From contig BQJU01000060.1 of assembly GCA_021604865.1 (NCBI GenBank), positions 1-43,752 on the forward strand: 43,752 nt of DNA, written 5' to 3'. The notes beneath the pieces are model-generated. The model saw only the letters and a program-made list of their open reading frames with translations, did no database searches and was not told the DNA's origin. This document shows, in pieces, positions 1 through 9,401 of the stretch (its first letter is position 1; the number at the start of each line of letters is the position of its first letter). This DNA comes from Saprospiraceae bacterium. Its GTDB lineage: Bacteria; Bacteroidota; Bacteroidia; Chitinophagales; Saprospiraceae. Both the position numbers and the translations under genes were made by a program.

Positions 1-339
1 TCGGAAAAATTTCCGCCCAACCAAGGCAGCCATCAAGCATTATCACTGGTCCGCCAATATTACCTTATGAGCACTAGTTTGACAACATTGAATGGAAAAT
101 TTCCGCCTAAAACTTGTAGCTGCTAACTCCGCTAGCGGTAAACCAAAAGACTGTAAGAAAACCAATTCAAAACCTAATAGTGGCAACTAAATTATTGGCC
201 TTGCAGGTTATGTTTTGACCTGCTTGAATTAATTGGACAGATAAATGCAGCATGGAAGAAAGCTGGCTTTCAGCGCTTTGCGGTCAACCAAATGAATTTG
301 GTTGGTACGAAGAGCTAAACACCACAGCAGCACCATACA
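1..339. other. Intergenic left edge, no gene seen
   Basis: I find no convincing reading frame here. Two short palindromic stretches share the core GGAAAATTTCC-like pattern, at 2-15 and about 93-103. A 9-bp perfect inverted repeat with a 2-base centre lies at 285-304 (arms CAACCAAAT and ATTTGGTTG), about 35 bases past the stop of the leftward membrane-protein gene. It could form a transcript-end hairpin, but no T-run follows it in that direction, so I do not call a terminator. Confidence 0.4.
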
Positions 340-609
340 TTACCGCCGATATTTTCGACTAGAATTAAATGCGCCAAAATCAATGGCCAACGCAATGACC
401 ATTCCAACAACGGCCAGCGCGTCCCATGCCCCACCCATGTAGTGCATCACGAACCCATACCAAAGGGTTCCCACCGGCACAAAAATCAAACCCAGCAATA
501 GATACAGAATATTGCCGATTACCTTGTCAAACCAATCGGTAAATAACCATAATACAATAATCAATAATCGCGGAAAAATAAGCGCCAAAAGTCCTAAGAT
601 GAATACCAT
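340..609 (-). CDS. Small hydrophobic membrane protein, unknown function
   Basis: An 89-residue protein that is mostly membrane segments. Hydrophobic stretches lie at about residues 3-22, 33-53 and 61-78, followed by a short basic tail (SSRKYRR), which suggests the tail is cytoplasmic. It starts at ATG 609 with an aromatic and leucine-rich first helix. I recognise no catalytic motif and cannot assign it to a named family. It stands alone between the left-edge gap and the protease gene, transcribed in the same direction as the protease but separated from its stop by about 130 bases. It is probably an inner-membrane protein; nothing in the sequence points to a role. Confidence 0.6.
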   Translation of the reverse strand: MVFILGLLALIFPRLLIIVLWLFTDWFDKVIGNILYLLLGLIFVPVGTLWYGFVMHYMGGAWDALAVVGMVIALAIDFGAFNSSRKYRR

Positions 610-687
610 AATGAAGGGATTTAATTAGGGATTAACAAGTAACTTCTCAATAACGAATAGAGTAGCCACGGAGTTCGTTGCTCTCTC

Positions 688-727
688 ATCACAATATCGC
701 AATATCACAATATGATCACATCATCAC
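688..727. repeat. Five tandem 8-bp units
   Basis: Five consecutive 8-base units related to ATCACAAT (ATCACAAT, ATCGCAAT, ATCACAAT, ATGATCAC, ATCATCAC) end just before the stop codon of the protease gene at 737. The first three are near-identical and the last two degenerate. Such short tandem tracts can vary in length between strains. No function is evident. Confidence 0.55.
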
Positions 728-736
728 ACGCTCTCT

Positions 737-3700
737 CTACCGCACCACCTTCACCACCCAACTGTCAAAGCGAGTAAGCAAATGCAAACAATAAACGCCA
801 GCGGCAAACCCTGACATATCAACTGTAACTTTTGATCCTTCAAGGTCTTGTTGCAAGACAACTTTTCCATGGGCGTCGGTCAACATGAGCGCAACCTCTT
901 CGTTGAGGGATTCCCATACCTCCACAAAAAGCTGGTCGCTAACCGGATTAGGAAATACGCGAATCGGTGTCTGTTGATCTTTCCACAGCCTTGCCGACCT
1001 TACGGGCGAAAAGACGCCTTGGCCATCCTCATCGACCTGATATAATCGGTAATAATATTTTACACCGGGTTTTACCTGTTCATCTTCAAAAGGGTATTCC
1101 GTGAGTCTTTCTGTAGTTCCCTGTCCGTCAACCCATCCAATAATTCGAAAAGATGGTTCTTCTGTACTGCGCCGCTGTATTTCAAATCCACGGTTATTTT
1201 GTTCAGTGGCAGTACTCCATTGCAACAAAATACGCTCCAAATCAGCTTTGGCCGAAAAAGATAATAATTCTACCGGTAGCGCTGCACCGGAGAAGCTGGA
1301 AGCACAGACCTGTAGCTCCCAATTTTGCAATTCTCCCGGAGCGGATAATGAAAAATGGTCTATTAATTTCAAGGTCCATGGCCCATTGATATTTTTCCCG
1401 TCCAGATTGGAAAGCTGACCTTCGGGCTGGTAAAATTGGTTGTCCGTCGGTGGGCAGGCAAAGACATCTACGGAAGCCTCATCGTCAAGGTTCAGGTGGA
1501 AATTTTCTTCTCCACCACAAATCTGATCGATCAGTAAAATTTCGGTTTGGTCAGGAGCAATCAGGCTAAAAGTCAGGTCATTAATCCATTCGTGAGCGCC
1601 TTTCAGGTTGAGAATACTCAAATCATGGAGGGTGCCCGTTTCTGAAATATTGATCACGGAGGTGATTTCGGATACTCCATTAGGCATTGGAACAGCGATA
1701 TTATTGAAAAAGCTAATACAGGGAATTGTCCTGAACCTCCGAACCGATGACCAGAAACCGGTGCATTCATTCTTGGCTCTCACCCGCCAATAAATATTGG
1801 TGCCGGCAGGCAATTCGAAAGGAGGAATATACGCCGGATTGAGCGTAGTTGCAGCCAGCAAGAGCTCGTCAAAGGTCGGACTAGTTGATAATTCAAGGCG
1901 GTAGGTGTCTGCTGCAGGATCTGGCTCCCAACTGATGGTCGGTTGTAACATCTGGTCAATAATCAAATGTGCGGGTTCGGTAAGCAGGATGGCCTCCGGT
2001 GCTGCTATGATCTGTAAATGTAGGGACAATGTTTTATCGCCACTACTGCTACTTGCCTGCACCTCAAAATTGTGGTCCCCAACCGGCAGATCTTCAAGGT
2101 TACTGATGGATAAGGTCGTCGGATTGCCTGGATTTACCGGATTGGCTGAAAAATTAAAATTGGCTCCTGTCGGACCATTAACCACACTAAGGTTTACTGG
2201 TTGGGAAAACCCGGCTAACTGGCCAACATGAATAACATAAGTCGTTCCTGCAAATTGACAAACAGAACGCGAAACCACTTGTGGCTCCAAAGTATAATCT
2301 GGCACAGTACTAGCTTGAATGCTAAAGTTTTCATCGGAAATATCCAGGAATACATTTTCTGTTGCTTTTACCATGATCCGGGCCTCGTTGGAAACACCGG
2401 CCGGAACGGGCACCATGGCTGTACCTGTATTGGGCGTATTACCCGCTAATAATTGAGGATAGGTGAAGCCTCCGTCATAGGAGAGCCGGATATCAACGTT
2501 ATTACAACTTACCGGGGGTGAATTGGTATTGGCTACTTCCCAGGAGATGGTTCTGAGCTCCCCTTCAGTCCAGGTTACAGCCGTATTGGGGCTGGAAACG
2601 ATAAACGGGCCTGCATCCTTTTCTACGTTTAAGTGCAAGCGGTCCTCGGCGGTACAGCCCTGCGCGCCATTTATACTCCGGGCTGTCACCTGAAAGTTCA
2701 ATTCACGGTCTTCAGTCGGAAGTACCTCCCATACAGGTGTATTGTTGGCCACCAGATCCGATAGTTGTGGAAAATAGCGGTCAGAAGTTATGGAAGGTGG
2801 CAATGAGCGAAACAATGGCCCTGTCTGATTGGTCGATGCCGGCGGCATGATTTCACCGGCAGCATTGTCCCATTGTTCCCAGCTTATCAGAACGTCACTA
2901 CTACCCGAACCAGTGGCTGCCATCGCATCTAAAACAAAAGGCGTGGCGGCTGGAATGCTATGGTCCAGACCAGCCTGTACACTGGGCGCCGATAAATCCA
3001 GGGGTAATGGGGTATCACAAATATTACCAATACCAAGGGTAACATAAGCGCCAATCTCTCCCAAACTGACGCCATGAAAATAATCATCACTGTTTGCTTG
3101 GATATTGGGATGGCAAACTCCTGCATATCCCATAATCGTTGAGCCGCTGCCTACCTCCATAGCAGTAGACAAGTGGCGGTTGCAATCGTTATTCTGCGTG
3201 TGGTTGGCACCAAATTGATGCCCCAATTCATGAGCTACAAAATCAATGTTGAAGGGATCACCTACTGGATTGGCTAAACCGGTAGCACCTCTGGCCTTGT
3301 TGGATTTGCAAACAGAGGCACGTGTCGCCAGGCCTCCTGGACCGGTACAGAACACATGGCCCAAATCATAATTGGCGGATCCAATTATTGCGTCCAGGGT
3401 CATCTGATTATTGGCCAACTCCATCGGATTGGGGTTGTTCTGGTATGGCTGGTCATTGGCAGTATAAAAAAATGCAGCATCTGTATTGTCTGCTAGTATC
3501 AGCCGGATCGTCAGGTCGCGTTCGTAAACCTGATTGACTCTATTGATAACCGTTGTGACGGCAGACAAGACCAAAGCAGCATCTCCGCTGTTGTATGCAC
3601 CATGAAAATTGGCATATTGTGCAGAGGTGGCAATCGCTAAGCGGTAGGACCGGAATATACAATCACCTGATTTATCAAGGGCGTTACCAATAATCGTGTC

Positions 3701-4267
3701 TGTTTCCATTAGGTTGTTTTCTTCAACGGTGCAAGGAAACCCGGACATAGAAGTACTATAGTCTTTTTTGTAATAAACGACATAATCTGTAGTATTGCCA
3801 CGACAATATGGATCGATATATACACTGCCACCCGGCCCAGTGATCAAGCCGTGAAACCCCTGTTTGGTCCAGTCAAAATGCAAGACGTAGCCATCTTTTG
3901 CTTCGCTAACACCATAACCGGTCAAAATATCCGGAAAGCGTTCAGCAAGTGCTGGTTCCATCATATCATATCGGACTATGGAGAAGACCTTACTTTTCCC
4001 ATCAGGCCAGGGAATGCTTAGTCTGGAAGTGCTGACTTCAGCACTAGTCGACTGTTCGTGAGGCACTGTCGATAAATGTGTTTTTAAACGAGCAGTATTC
4101 AACTTTAGCGTGGCATATTGGTCAGGGACAACCCATCGTTCACCACTAAGATTTATCGAAGTTTCCGCTTGTACGGCCCAAAGGTCTTGCTTGGATTGGG
4201 CATTTAGCGCCACCGTCCATAACAATAAAAAGCCGGAGAGCCATGTTGTTGTTCCAATAGAGTGCAT
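737..4267 (-). CDS. Secreted reprolysin-type zinc metalloprotease with P-domain and T9SS sorting signal
   Basis: A 1176-residue extracellular protease. A signal peptide occupies about residues 1-24. The catalytic zinc motif HExxHxxGxxH is at residues 346-356 (H346, E347, H350, H356), followed by a Met-turn (STIMGYAGVC), which is the metzincin/reprolysin pattern. The C-terminal half contains immunoglobulin/fibronectin-like beta modules, one resembling a fibronectin type III domain (WEPDPAADTYRLELS). A proprotein-convertase P-like domain lies at about 895-1040. The C-terminus from about 1105 has the RVFPNPVSDQLFVE pattern of type IX secretion type A sorting domains, so it should cross the outer membrane by T9SS and be anchored or released outside. 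Start ATG 4267 has AAAGGA just upstream. It stands alone. A role in degrading external protein is inferred; the substrate is unknown. Confidence 0.9.
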   Translation of the reverse strand: MHSIGTTTWLSGFLLLWTVALNAQSKQDLWAVQAETSINLSGERWVVPDQYATLKLNTARLKTHLSTVPHEQSTSAEVSTSRLSIPWPDGKSKVFSIVRYDMMEPALAERFPDILTGYGVSEAKDGYVLHFDWTKQGFHGLITGPGGSVYIDPYCRGNTTDYVVYYKKDYSTSMSGFPCTVEENNLMETDTIIGNALDKSGDCIFRSYRLAIATSAQYANFHGAYNSGDAALVLSAVTTVINRVNQVYERDLTIRLILADNTDAAFFYTANDQPYQNNPNPMELANNQMTLDAIIGSANYDLGHVFCTGPGGLATRASVCKSNKARGATGLANPVGDPFNIDFVAHELGHQFGANHTQNNDCNRHLSTAMEVGSGSTIMGYAGVCHPNIQANSDDYFHGVSLGEIGAYVTLGIGNICDTPLPLDLSAPSVQAGLDHSIPAATPFVLDAMAATGSGSSDVLISWEQWDNAAGEIMPPASTNQTGPLFRSLPPSITSDRYFPQLSDLVANNTPVWEVLPTEDRELNFQVTARSINGAQGCTAEDRLHLNVEKDAGPFIVSSPNTAVTWTEGELRTISWEVANTNSPPVSCNNVDIRLSYDGGFTYPQLLAGNTPNTGTAMVPVPAGVSNEARIMVKATENVFLDISDENFSIQASTVPDYTLEPQVVSRSVCQFAGTTYVIHVGQLAGFSQPVNLSVVNGPTGANFNFSANPVNPGNPTTLSISNLEDLPVGDHNFEVQASSSSGDKTLSLHLQIIAAPEAILLTEPAHLIIDQMLQPTISWEPDPAADTYRLELSTSPTFDELLLAATTLNPAYIPPFELPAGTNIYWRVRAKNECTGFWSSVRRFRTIPCISFFNNIAVPMPNGVSEITSVINISETGTLHDLSILNLKGAHEWINDLTFSLIAPDQTEILLIDQICGGEENFHLNLDDEASVDVFACPPTDNQFYQPEGQLSNLDGKNINGPWTLKLIDHFSLSAPGELQNWELQVCASSFSGAALPVELLSFSAKADLERILLQWSTATEQNNRGFEIQRRSTEEPSFRIIGWVDGQGTTERLTEYPFEDEQVKPGVKYYYRLYQVDEDGQGVFSPVRSARLWKDQQTPIRVFPNPVSDQLFVEVWESLNEEVALMLTDAHGKVVLQQDLEGSKVTVDMSGFAAGVYCLHLLTRFDSWVVKVVR

Positions 4268-4735
4268 TCCTTTCAGAAGTTAGGGTTCTCAATCTGTTTT
4301 GTTTATCAGCTGTGGGAAACAGAACATGAGGGGAAGGTTCTTACCCATGTCTTTAAGTGCTTGTTTGCAGCCCATACTCCTACGCTGAAGCTTCAGCGCA
4401 AGCGTAAGTTTGACCTCCAAACATGCACAAAGGCATAACTAAGGTTTAGAATTGGATTGGATTAATGGATTTGATCGAAATTTGTTTCAAAAAAGATGGA
4501 GGGGATAAGATTGTAAAACTAGCATTTTTTTTCAAATCACCAGATATTACCTGGCAATAAAACGCGACGATCTACAAAACTTGATCAGGCTGAATGGTAT
4601 GAAAAACTGAAATTTATCCAGGAACCAAGTTAAATGGCTGAAGAATAAAAATCATTTCTTTACTTTAGGGGCAAGAAATTAATTCCTTTTTTGAAAAACA
4701 GATTATTTTCAAAAAGTTAAAATCCAGGTCTACTT
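4268..4735. repeat. Gene-free gap with a dispersed hairpin element at 4357-4428
   Basis: The only structure I see in this 468-base gap between divergent genes is an inverted-repeat element. Its outer arms are GTGCTTGTTTG (4357-4367) and CAAACATGCAC (4418-4428), 10 of 11 matching. Inside lies a block at 4377-4412 that is identical over 36 bases to 43427-43462 and contains the perfect 16-bp palindrome CGCTGAAGCTTCAGCG. The shoulders next to the arms match the hairpin at 39028-39076. A TACTTTAG at 4661-4668 is one mismatch from the Bacteroidota -7 element, but I see no matching -33 box. Confidence 0.7.
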
Positions 4736-5521
4736 ATGAACCATACTATTCGCTTCGCAACACTCTTCTTGTTTTTCTTACTCTTTGCCTCTGCTCAGTA
4801 CACCCTATCGGATATTAAGCAGGAAGGAGACATTACCATAGATGACTCGAAATTACCAACGGGCCTTTCAGCAGCTGAAATAGCTGAGGGGTGGACCTTA
4901 TTGTTTGACGGCCAGTCTCTAAATGGATGGCGTAATTTTCGCAAATCGACCATTGGCAGTAGTTGGAAAGTAGCAGATGGGGCCATTTATCTCGATGCCA
5001 AAAAGCAGGAAAATGGTCACTGGCAGGCCGCTAATGGTGGTGATATTATCACTGATGGACAATTCGAAAATTACGAATTGCAGCTCGAGTGGAAAATCGG
5101 CGATTGTGGCAATAGTGGCATCATTTATAATGTGGTGGAATTGGAATCCTGCGAATATGTATGGCAAACCGGACCGGAAATCCAGGTACTCGACAATACC
5201 TGCCATCCCGACGGGAAGCTTGAAAATCACCGTGCCGGTAGCCTCTACGATATGATTGCACCCCGTAAAGTTGCCGTCAAGCCGGCCGGAGAATGGAACA
5301 AAGTGCGCCTCCGTGTCAAGAATGGCAAAGTAAAAGAATGGCTCAATGGCAAAAAAATAGTAGAATTTGAAATGTTTACCCCAGAATGGGATAAAATGAT
5401 TGCCAGTAGCAAATTTAAAGATATGCCCAACTTTGGGAAATCACGCAAAGGTCACATTGCTTTGCAGGATCATGGCGATCCTGTCTGGTACAGGAACATT
5501 AAGATCAAAAAGTTGAAATAA
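4736..5521 (+). CDS. DUF1080 family secreted protein (3-keto-disaccharide hydrolase-like)
   Basis: A 261-residue protein with a signal peptide (hydrophobic residues 6-20, likely cut after the alanine-rich stretch before QYT). The mature part is a single DUF1080 domain, recognised by WTLLFDGQSLNGWRNF near residue 53, the central NSGIIY turn, the EIQVLDN strand and the ending IALQDHGDPVWYRNIKIKKL. The family has a concanavalin/LamG-like beta-sandwich fold, and several members cleave 3-keto-glycosides. I see no lipobox, so it is probably periplasmic. The MFS gene starts 26 bases after its stop, so the two are likely co-transcribed: an enzyme releasing a small sugar derivative and its importer. 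The substrate is inferred only. Confidence 0.87.
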   Translation: MNHTIRFATLFLFFLLFASAQYTLSDIKQEGDITIDDSKLPTGLSAAEIAEGWTLLFDGQSLNGWRNFRKSTIGSSWKVADGAIYLDAKKQENGHWQAANGGDIITDGQFENYELQLEWKIGDCGNSGIIYNVVELESCEYVWQTGPEIQVLDNTCHPDGKLENHRAGSLYDMIAPRKVAVKPAGEWNKVRLRVKNGKVKEWLNGKKIVEFEMFTPEWDKMIASSKFKDMPNFGKSRKGHIALQDHGDPVWYRNIKIKKLK

Positions 5522-5547
5522 AAACGAAAAACAATAAACCTAAAATT

Positions 5548-6714
5548 ATGGAAAACATTAACCGCAATAAGTTATTTCTGGCTAGTTGCGTAGCATTGGT
5601 GGTTACCTCCATGACCTTTGCTATCCGGGCCAGACTCGAAACCGTATTTGGACCAGCTGGTGTTGGGTTAAGCCTAACGGATATTGGCTTTGCCTTTTTA
5701 CCTGCTTTCTGGGGATTTACCCTTGCCATGATGATTGGTGGTCCATTGGTGGATAGCCTGGGTATGAAACGCATCACCCAATTAGCTTTTGTGATGCAAG
5801 CCTTGGGAATTATCGGGACTTTATTTGCATCGGAGATGTGGTCCTTATTTTTTGCTACCCTGTTTGTTGGCATTGGTAACGGCTTTGTGGAAGCGGCACT
5901 CAATCCACTGGTAGCGGCTATGTACCCCGACCAAAAGACCAAGATGCTCAATCGCTTTCACGTATGGTTTCCAGGGGGCATTGTGATCGGATCAGTTTTA
6001 GGCTGGTTTATTATGGATCAATTGGGTTTAAGTTGGCAACTAATGGTGGGGACACTCTTTATACCACTAGTTATTTACGGATTTCTTTTCTTTGGACAAA
6101 AATGGCCCACCACTGAAAGAGTGGCGATGGGTGTCAGCACAGGAAAAATGTGGAGTAGCATTGCCAGCCCGCTTTTTCTCTTTATTGGTTTTTGTATGCT
6201 GTTGACTGCTGGTACCGAACTGGGCACCAACCAGCGTATTGAATCCTTGCTGGCGGGCACTGGTGTTTCCGCTTTGCTTGTACTTGCCTTTATTAGCGGA
6301 CTCATGGCCGTGGGTAGAGTTTTTGCGGGTGAGGTCGTTCATCGGTTGAGTATTCCGGGCATGTTGTTGTTTTCAGCAATATTTTCCTGCTTGGGCCTGA
6401 TCTTTATGACGCAGGTTTCCGGAGGTATGATGTTTCTTGCCGCAGGTGTTTTTGCCATTGGCGTTACTTTTTTCTGGCCTACCATGTTGTCGTTTGTCGC
6501 CGAATACATTCCCGAAAGTGGTGCACTTGGCCTCTCCGTAATGGGCGGTCTTGGCATGTTATCAGCCGGTCTTTTCCTACCCATCATTGGTAAGATGTTG
6601 GATGATTCCACGCCTATGCAGGCCTTGTTAACCATGGCTATATTACCCGCTATTCTGATCGTTCTGTTTGGCGGTCTTTATGCCTATATGCGCAAGAGAA
6701 AAACAACTACTTAA
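5548..6714 (+). CDS. MFS transporter, probable sugar or sugar-derivative importer
   Basis: A 388-residue polytopic inner-membrane protein with about 12 hydrophobic segments, the usual length for the major facilitator superfamily. A loop with GGPLVDSLGMKR (about residues 65-76) sits where the MFS A-motif (GxLxDrxGrr) is expected between helices 2 and 3. The C-terminus is short and basic (YMRKRKTTT). It follows the DUF1080 gene by 26 bases, which suggests uptake of a carbohydrate product made in the periplasm. Fucose/nucleoside-type MFS proteins are comparable, but I cannot name the substrate. Its TAA is part of a small palindrome shared with the convergent dnaB stop codon. Confidence 0.85.
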   Translation: MENINRNKLFLASCVALVVTSMTFAIRARLETVFGPAGVGLSLTDIGFAFLPAFWGFTLAMMIGGPLVDSLGMKRITQLAFVMQALGIIGTLFASEMWSLFFATLFVGIGNGFVEAALNPLVAAMYPDQKTKMLNRFHVWFPGGIVIGSVLGWFIMDQLGLSWQLMVGTLFIPLVIYGFLFFGQKWPTTERVAMGVSTGKMWSSIASPLFLFIGFCMLLTAGTELGTNQRIESLLAGTGVSALLVLAFISGLMAVGRVFAGEVVHRLSIPGMLLFSAIFSCLGLIFMTQVSGGMMFLAAGVFAIGVTFFWPTMLSFVAEYIPESGALGLSVMGGLGMLSAGLFLPIIGKMLDDSTPMQALLTMAILPAILIVLFGGLYAYMRKRKTTT

Positions 6715-6730
6715 CCTCTGAGGCAGGTTA
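6712..6730. terminator. Stop-codon palindrome between convergent MFS and dnaB genes
   Basis: The sequence TAACCT-CTGAGGC-AGGTTA is a 6-bp perfect stem with a 7-base loop. Its outer trinucleotides are the stop codons of both convergent genes (TAA at 6712-6714 on the plus strand, TAA at 6730-6728 on the minus strand). With only 13 bases between the genes this is the only candidate transcript-end structure. The stem is short and has no T-run, so termination is uncertain. Confidence 0.3.
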
Positions 6731-9253
6731 GAAAGGAATATCTTCATCATCATTCATCTTAGAAGGACGGGTGATGATGTTGTTATAATTAGCAGCATCA
6801 AAGGTGTCTTCCGGCAGATTGCTGAAGTCCGGGTCATCCAGGTCGGAGAAACGAGCAAATTCCGGCGTAAAGCGTAGTTTAACCGTTTTCAGGGCACCAT
6901 GACGGTGTTTGGCCACAATGATTTCGGCCACATCCTTTAGCGACTGCCCTTCTTCATCTTCTAATATCTGGTAATATTCCGGGCGGTAGATAAAGGAAAC
7001 GATATCTGCATCCTGCTCGATACTACCACTCTCCCTGAGGTCACTCAGTTGTGGGCGTTTGGTGCCGCCACGCATCTCTACGGCCCGACTTAGCTGCGAT
7101 AGCGCAATGACCGGTACATTCAGTTCTTTGGCCAGTCCTTTTAGTGCCCGGGAAATGGCACTAACCTCCTGTTCGCGATTGCCTCGTTGACTATCGCCGC
7201 CACCACTCATGAGTTGCAAATAATCGATAATGATTAGCTGAATATCGTGCTGCATTTTCAACCGTCGGCATTTTGCACGAAGTTCAAAAACGTTGATGCC
7301 AGGTGTATCGTCAATAAAAATGGGCGCTTCACTAACGCGCTCAATGGCGCTGTTGAGTTGTTGCCACTCGTATTCTTCCAGTTGGCCATTCCGCATCTTC
7401 ATACCCGAAATCTCTGCCTCCATAGCAATGATCCTTTGGGCCAGCTGCAAGCTCGACATCTCCAAGGAGAAAAAGGCGACTGGTTTCTGAAAGATGGTTG
7501 CTGCATTTTTTGCAAATGAAAGGGTAAATGCGGTATTGTGCGTAACCGTCATATCTTCCAATAGGAAACGGCCATTGCCATCCAGTTCAAATCCGTAAAA
7601 GTCATCTACTTTGTCATACTCAACCTGAATTTCCGTGGTCTGCCAGTCGATGATTGAATAATTCTGGGGGTGGGTTATTTTATCTTGGATTCGCAGCGGA
7701 ATCTCGGCGAGGTCACCACAAATGTTGAGCTGATATAGCGTGTGTTCAGTTTCATTAGACTTACTTTCGGAAGTCAGCGCAGTTCGATAACCAAGGGTAT
7801 CACACAGAAACTTTATTTGTTTGGCCAGCGCTTTGCATTTTTGCGTAAGCCTATAGGTTTTTGAAGGTTCCAAACAGGTCCAATCAGGAGCGCTGTCTAT
7901 CAGGCCAGCCAGCAATTGAAGTCGGTTTTTCCGACTATTGGTGAGGTAAATTTCCGGGATGTGTTTGTTCTTCAAAACGCCTAGCGCCTCCAGTTCTGTT
8001 TCCAGCGAAAAACTATTTAGGTTAGCAGGAATGTTCAGCTCCAGAATCGGCGCTAAATTGGAGGATATGGTTGACAACATTTCTCCTTTCTGATAGGAAG
8101 CAGCAGCAGAGGGATGCGAGCTAGCAAATTTCAATTTTGCAACTCGTGCATTGCCCAGCCAAAGTCCCAGAAAATAGGGCGCTAAAGGAAGTTGTTGTTT
8201 GGGAAAATCGACGGCTACTTTAAACCCTTTATAATTCGACTGAAGTTGAGTTGATTCCGAAAGGTATTTTTTTACGGAGATATCCAGAACAGCATCTTTT
8301 TGGGCAGGGTCATGCTTGCTGCAATTTTTCAAGGATAAAATATGACTTTCATTTACCCGATAGTCCATTGCCTGATCTTGTCTGATCCAGTACATGCGTT
8401 CCCGGCCACGACCCAATGAACGCACTTTGCGCGCTGTGGAGTCATCTCCCATGACCAGGTCACCTGGCCGAATATCTTCCACTTTTTTCAGGGTTCCATC
8501 ATACATCAATACCCGGGTGCCTTTACCCAGGCATTTACCCATACCAGGACGTGCAGCAATGATGACCAAATCCGACGGTTGAAACCCGGAAGTCAACCGG
8601 TCCAACTCGGTAAAGCCAGTTGGTACACCAGTGAGTCCGTCTTCTTTATTTTTCAGTTCCTCTAGCTGTTTGAGTGCTTTACTGGCTAAAGAGCCCATGC
8701 TGTCGAATCCTTTACTCATATTTTGCTGAGCAATGGCAAAAAGACCTTGCTCTGCATCATCAAGCAATTGGAAAACATCGGTAGTATCTTCAAAAGCGTC
8801 CCGAATGGTTTGGGTGGAAACGGTGATCAATTCACGCTGAATATGCTTTTGGGCGATAATTCGGGAATGGTACTCAATATTGGCGGCCGAAGCTACCCGG
8901 TTGGTCAGCTCTGCCAGATAAGCTGGTCCGCCGACAGCCTCCAGATCACCGGATTTTTTAAGCTCCTCCATGACAGTGAGCAAATCAATAGGCTGGGAGC
9001 GTTCAAAAAGGCGCAGCATGGCCCGATAAATGAGCTGATGGGCATCGAGGTAGAAACTTTCTGCACGCAAAATATCCAGAATAACGGTCAGGGCATCTTT
9101 ATCTAGCATGACAGCACCTAGCACGGCCTCTTCCAAAGGCGTAGCTTGCGGTTGTACCCGCCCGAAAACGTAATTGGACAAATCGTCGCCCCGCTTTCTG
9201 GTCGTACTGCGCAAACCCGTTGTTAAGGGTGCTGTTTTTTTATCATCTGCCAT
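6728..9253 (-). CDS. dnaB: Replicative DNA helicase DnaB, intein-containing precursor
   Basis: The hexameric helicase that unwinds DNA at the replication fork. The N-terminal primase-interacting domain starts near QATPLEEAVLGAVMLD and includes the NIEYHSRIIAQKHIQRELI helix. The RecA-like C-terminal domain has the P-loop ARPGMGK|TAF, Walker B IQLIIIDYLQLM, and the RESGSIEQDADIV and VAKHRHGALKTVKLRF motifs. The P-loop is split between Lys and Thr by a 333-residue intein (7535-8533). Without it the protein is 508 residues, normal for DnaB. I prefer ATG 9253 (MADDKKTAPL); the frame is open upstream to ATG 9304 and TTG 9316. Because the insertion breaks the ATP-binding loop, the helicase can work only after splicing. 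The upstream gap holds DnaA boxes. Confidence 0.95.
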   Translation of the reverse strand: MADDKKTAPLTTGLRSTTRKRGDDLSNYVFGRVQPQATPLEEAVLGAVMLDKDALTVILDILRAESFYLDAHQLIYRAMLRLFERSQPIDLLTVMEELKKSGDLEAVGGPAYLAELTNRVASAANIEYHSRIIAQKHIQRELITVSTQTIRDAFEDTTDVFQLLDDAEQGLFAIAQQNMSKGFDSMGSLASKALKQLEELKNKEDGLTGVPTGFTELDRLTSGFQPSDLVIIAARPGMGKCLGKGTRVLMYDGTLKKVEDIRPGDLVMGDDSTARKVRSLGRGRERMYWIRQDQAMDYRVNESHILSLKNCSKHDPAQKDAVLDISVKKYLSESTQLQSNYKGFKVAVDFPKQQLPLAPYFLGLWLGNARVAKLKFASSHPSAAASYQKGEMLSTISSNLAPILELNIPANLNSFSLETELEALGVLKNKHIPEIYLTNSRKNRLQLLAGLIDSAPDWTCLEPSKTYRLTQKCKALAKQIKFLCDTLGYRTALTSESKSNETEHTLYQLNICGDLAEIPLRIQDKITHPQNYSIIDWQTTEIQVEYDKVDDFYGFELDGNGRFLLEDMTVTHNTAFTLSFAKNAATIFQKPVAFFSLEMSSLQLAQRIIAMEAEISGMKMRNGQLEEYEWQQLNSAIERVSEAPIFIDDTPGINVFELRAKCRRLKMQHDIQLIIIDYLQLMSGGGDSQRGNREQEVSAISRALKGLAKELNVPVIALSQLSRAVEMRGGTKRPQLSDLRESGSIEQDADIVSFIYRPEYYQILEDEEGQSLKDVAEIIVAKHRHGALKTVKLRFTPEFARFSDLDDPDFSNLPEDTFDAANYNNIITRPSKMNDDEDIPF
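7535..8533 (-). mobile_element. DnaB P-loop intein with degenerate LAGLIDADG endonuclease
   Basis: A 333-residue protein intron. Splicing residues are all present: Cys1 (CLGKGTRVLMYDGT, block A), a block-B-like NESHIL with His64, a block-F-like FYGFELDGNGRFLLEDM, and TVTHN ending in His332-Asn333, followed by Thr as the +1 extein residue. Its size fits an intein with an endonuclease domain. However, both LAGLIDADG motifs are altered: FLGLWLGNA at 121-129 (the usual DG has become NA) and LLAGLIDSAP at 207-216 (DG has become AP). The catalytic acidic residues therefore seem lost, and homing should not occur. Splicing itself looks intact and is presumably kept by selection, because dnaB is essential. 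Confidence 0.92.
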
Positions 9254-9401
9254 TGCCTGGAAGTTAGAATTGTTAGCCCAATTTCCGAAAAAATAAGGAG
9301 ACATGCCGTTTGTCAAACAAAAAATGAATCTCTATTTTCCGTAAGGAGAACAAAACTACAAGTATTTATTCAAAATGTCGAATAGTGGAAAAAACTATGG
9401 A

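Noticed and set aside
5505-5951. Long minus-strand frame of 148 codons across the MFS gene start
   Set aside because: It is antisense to well-conserved MFS sequence and its translation is low-complexity without motifs.
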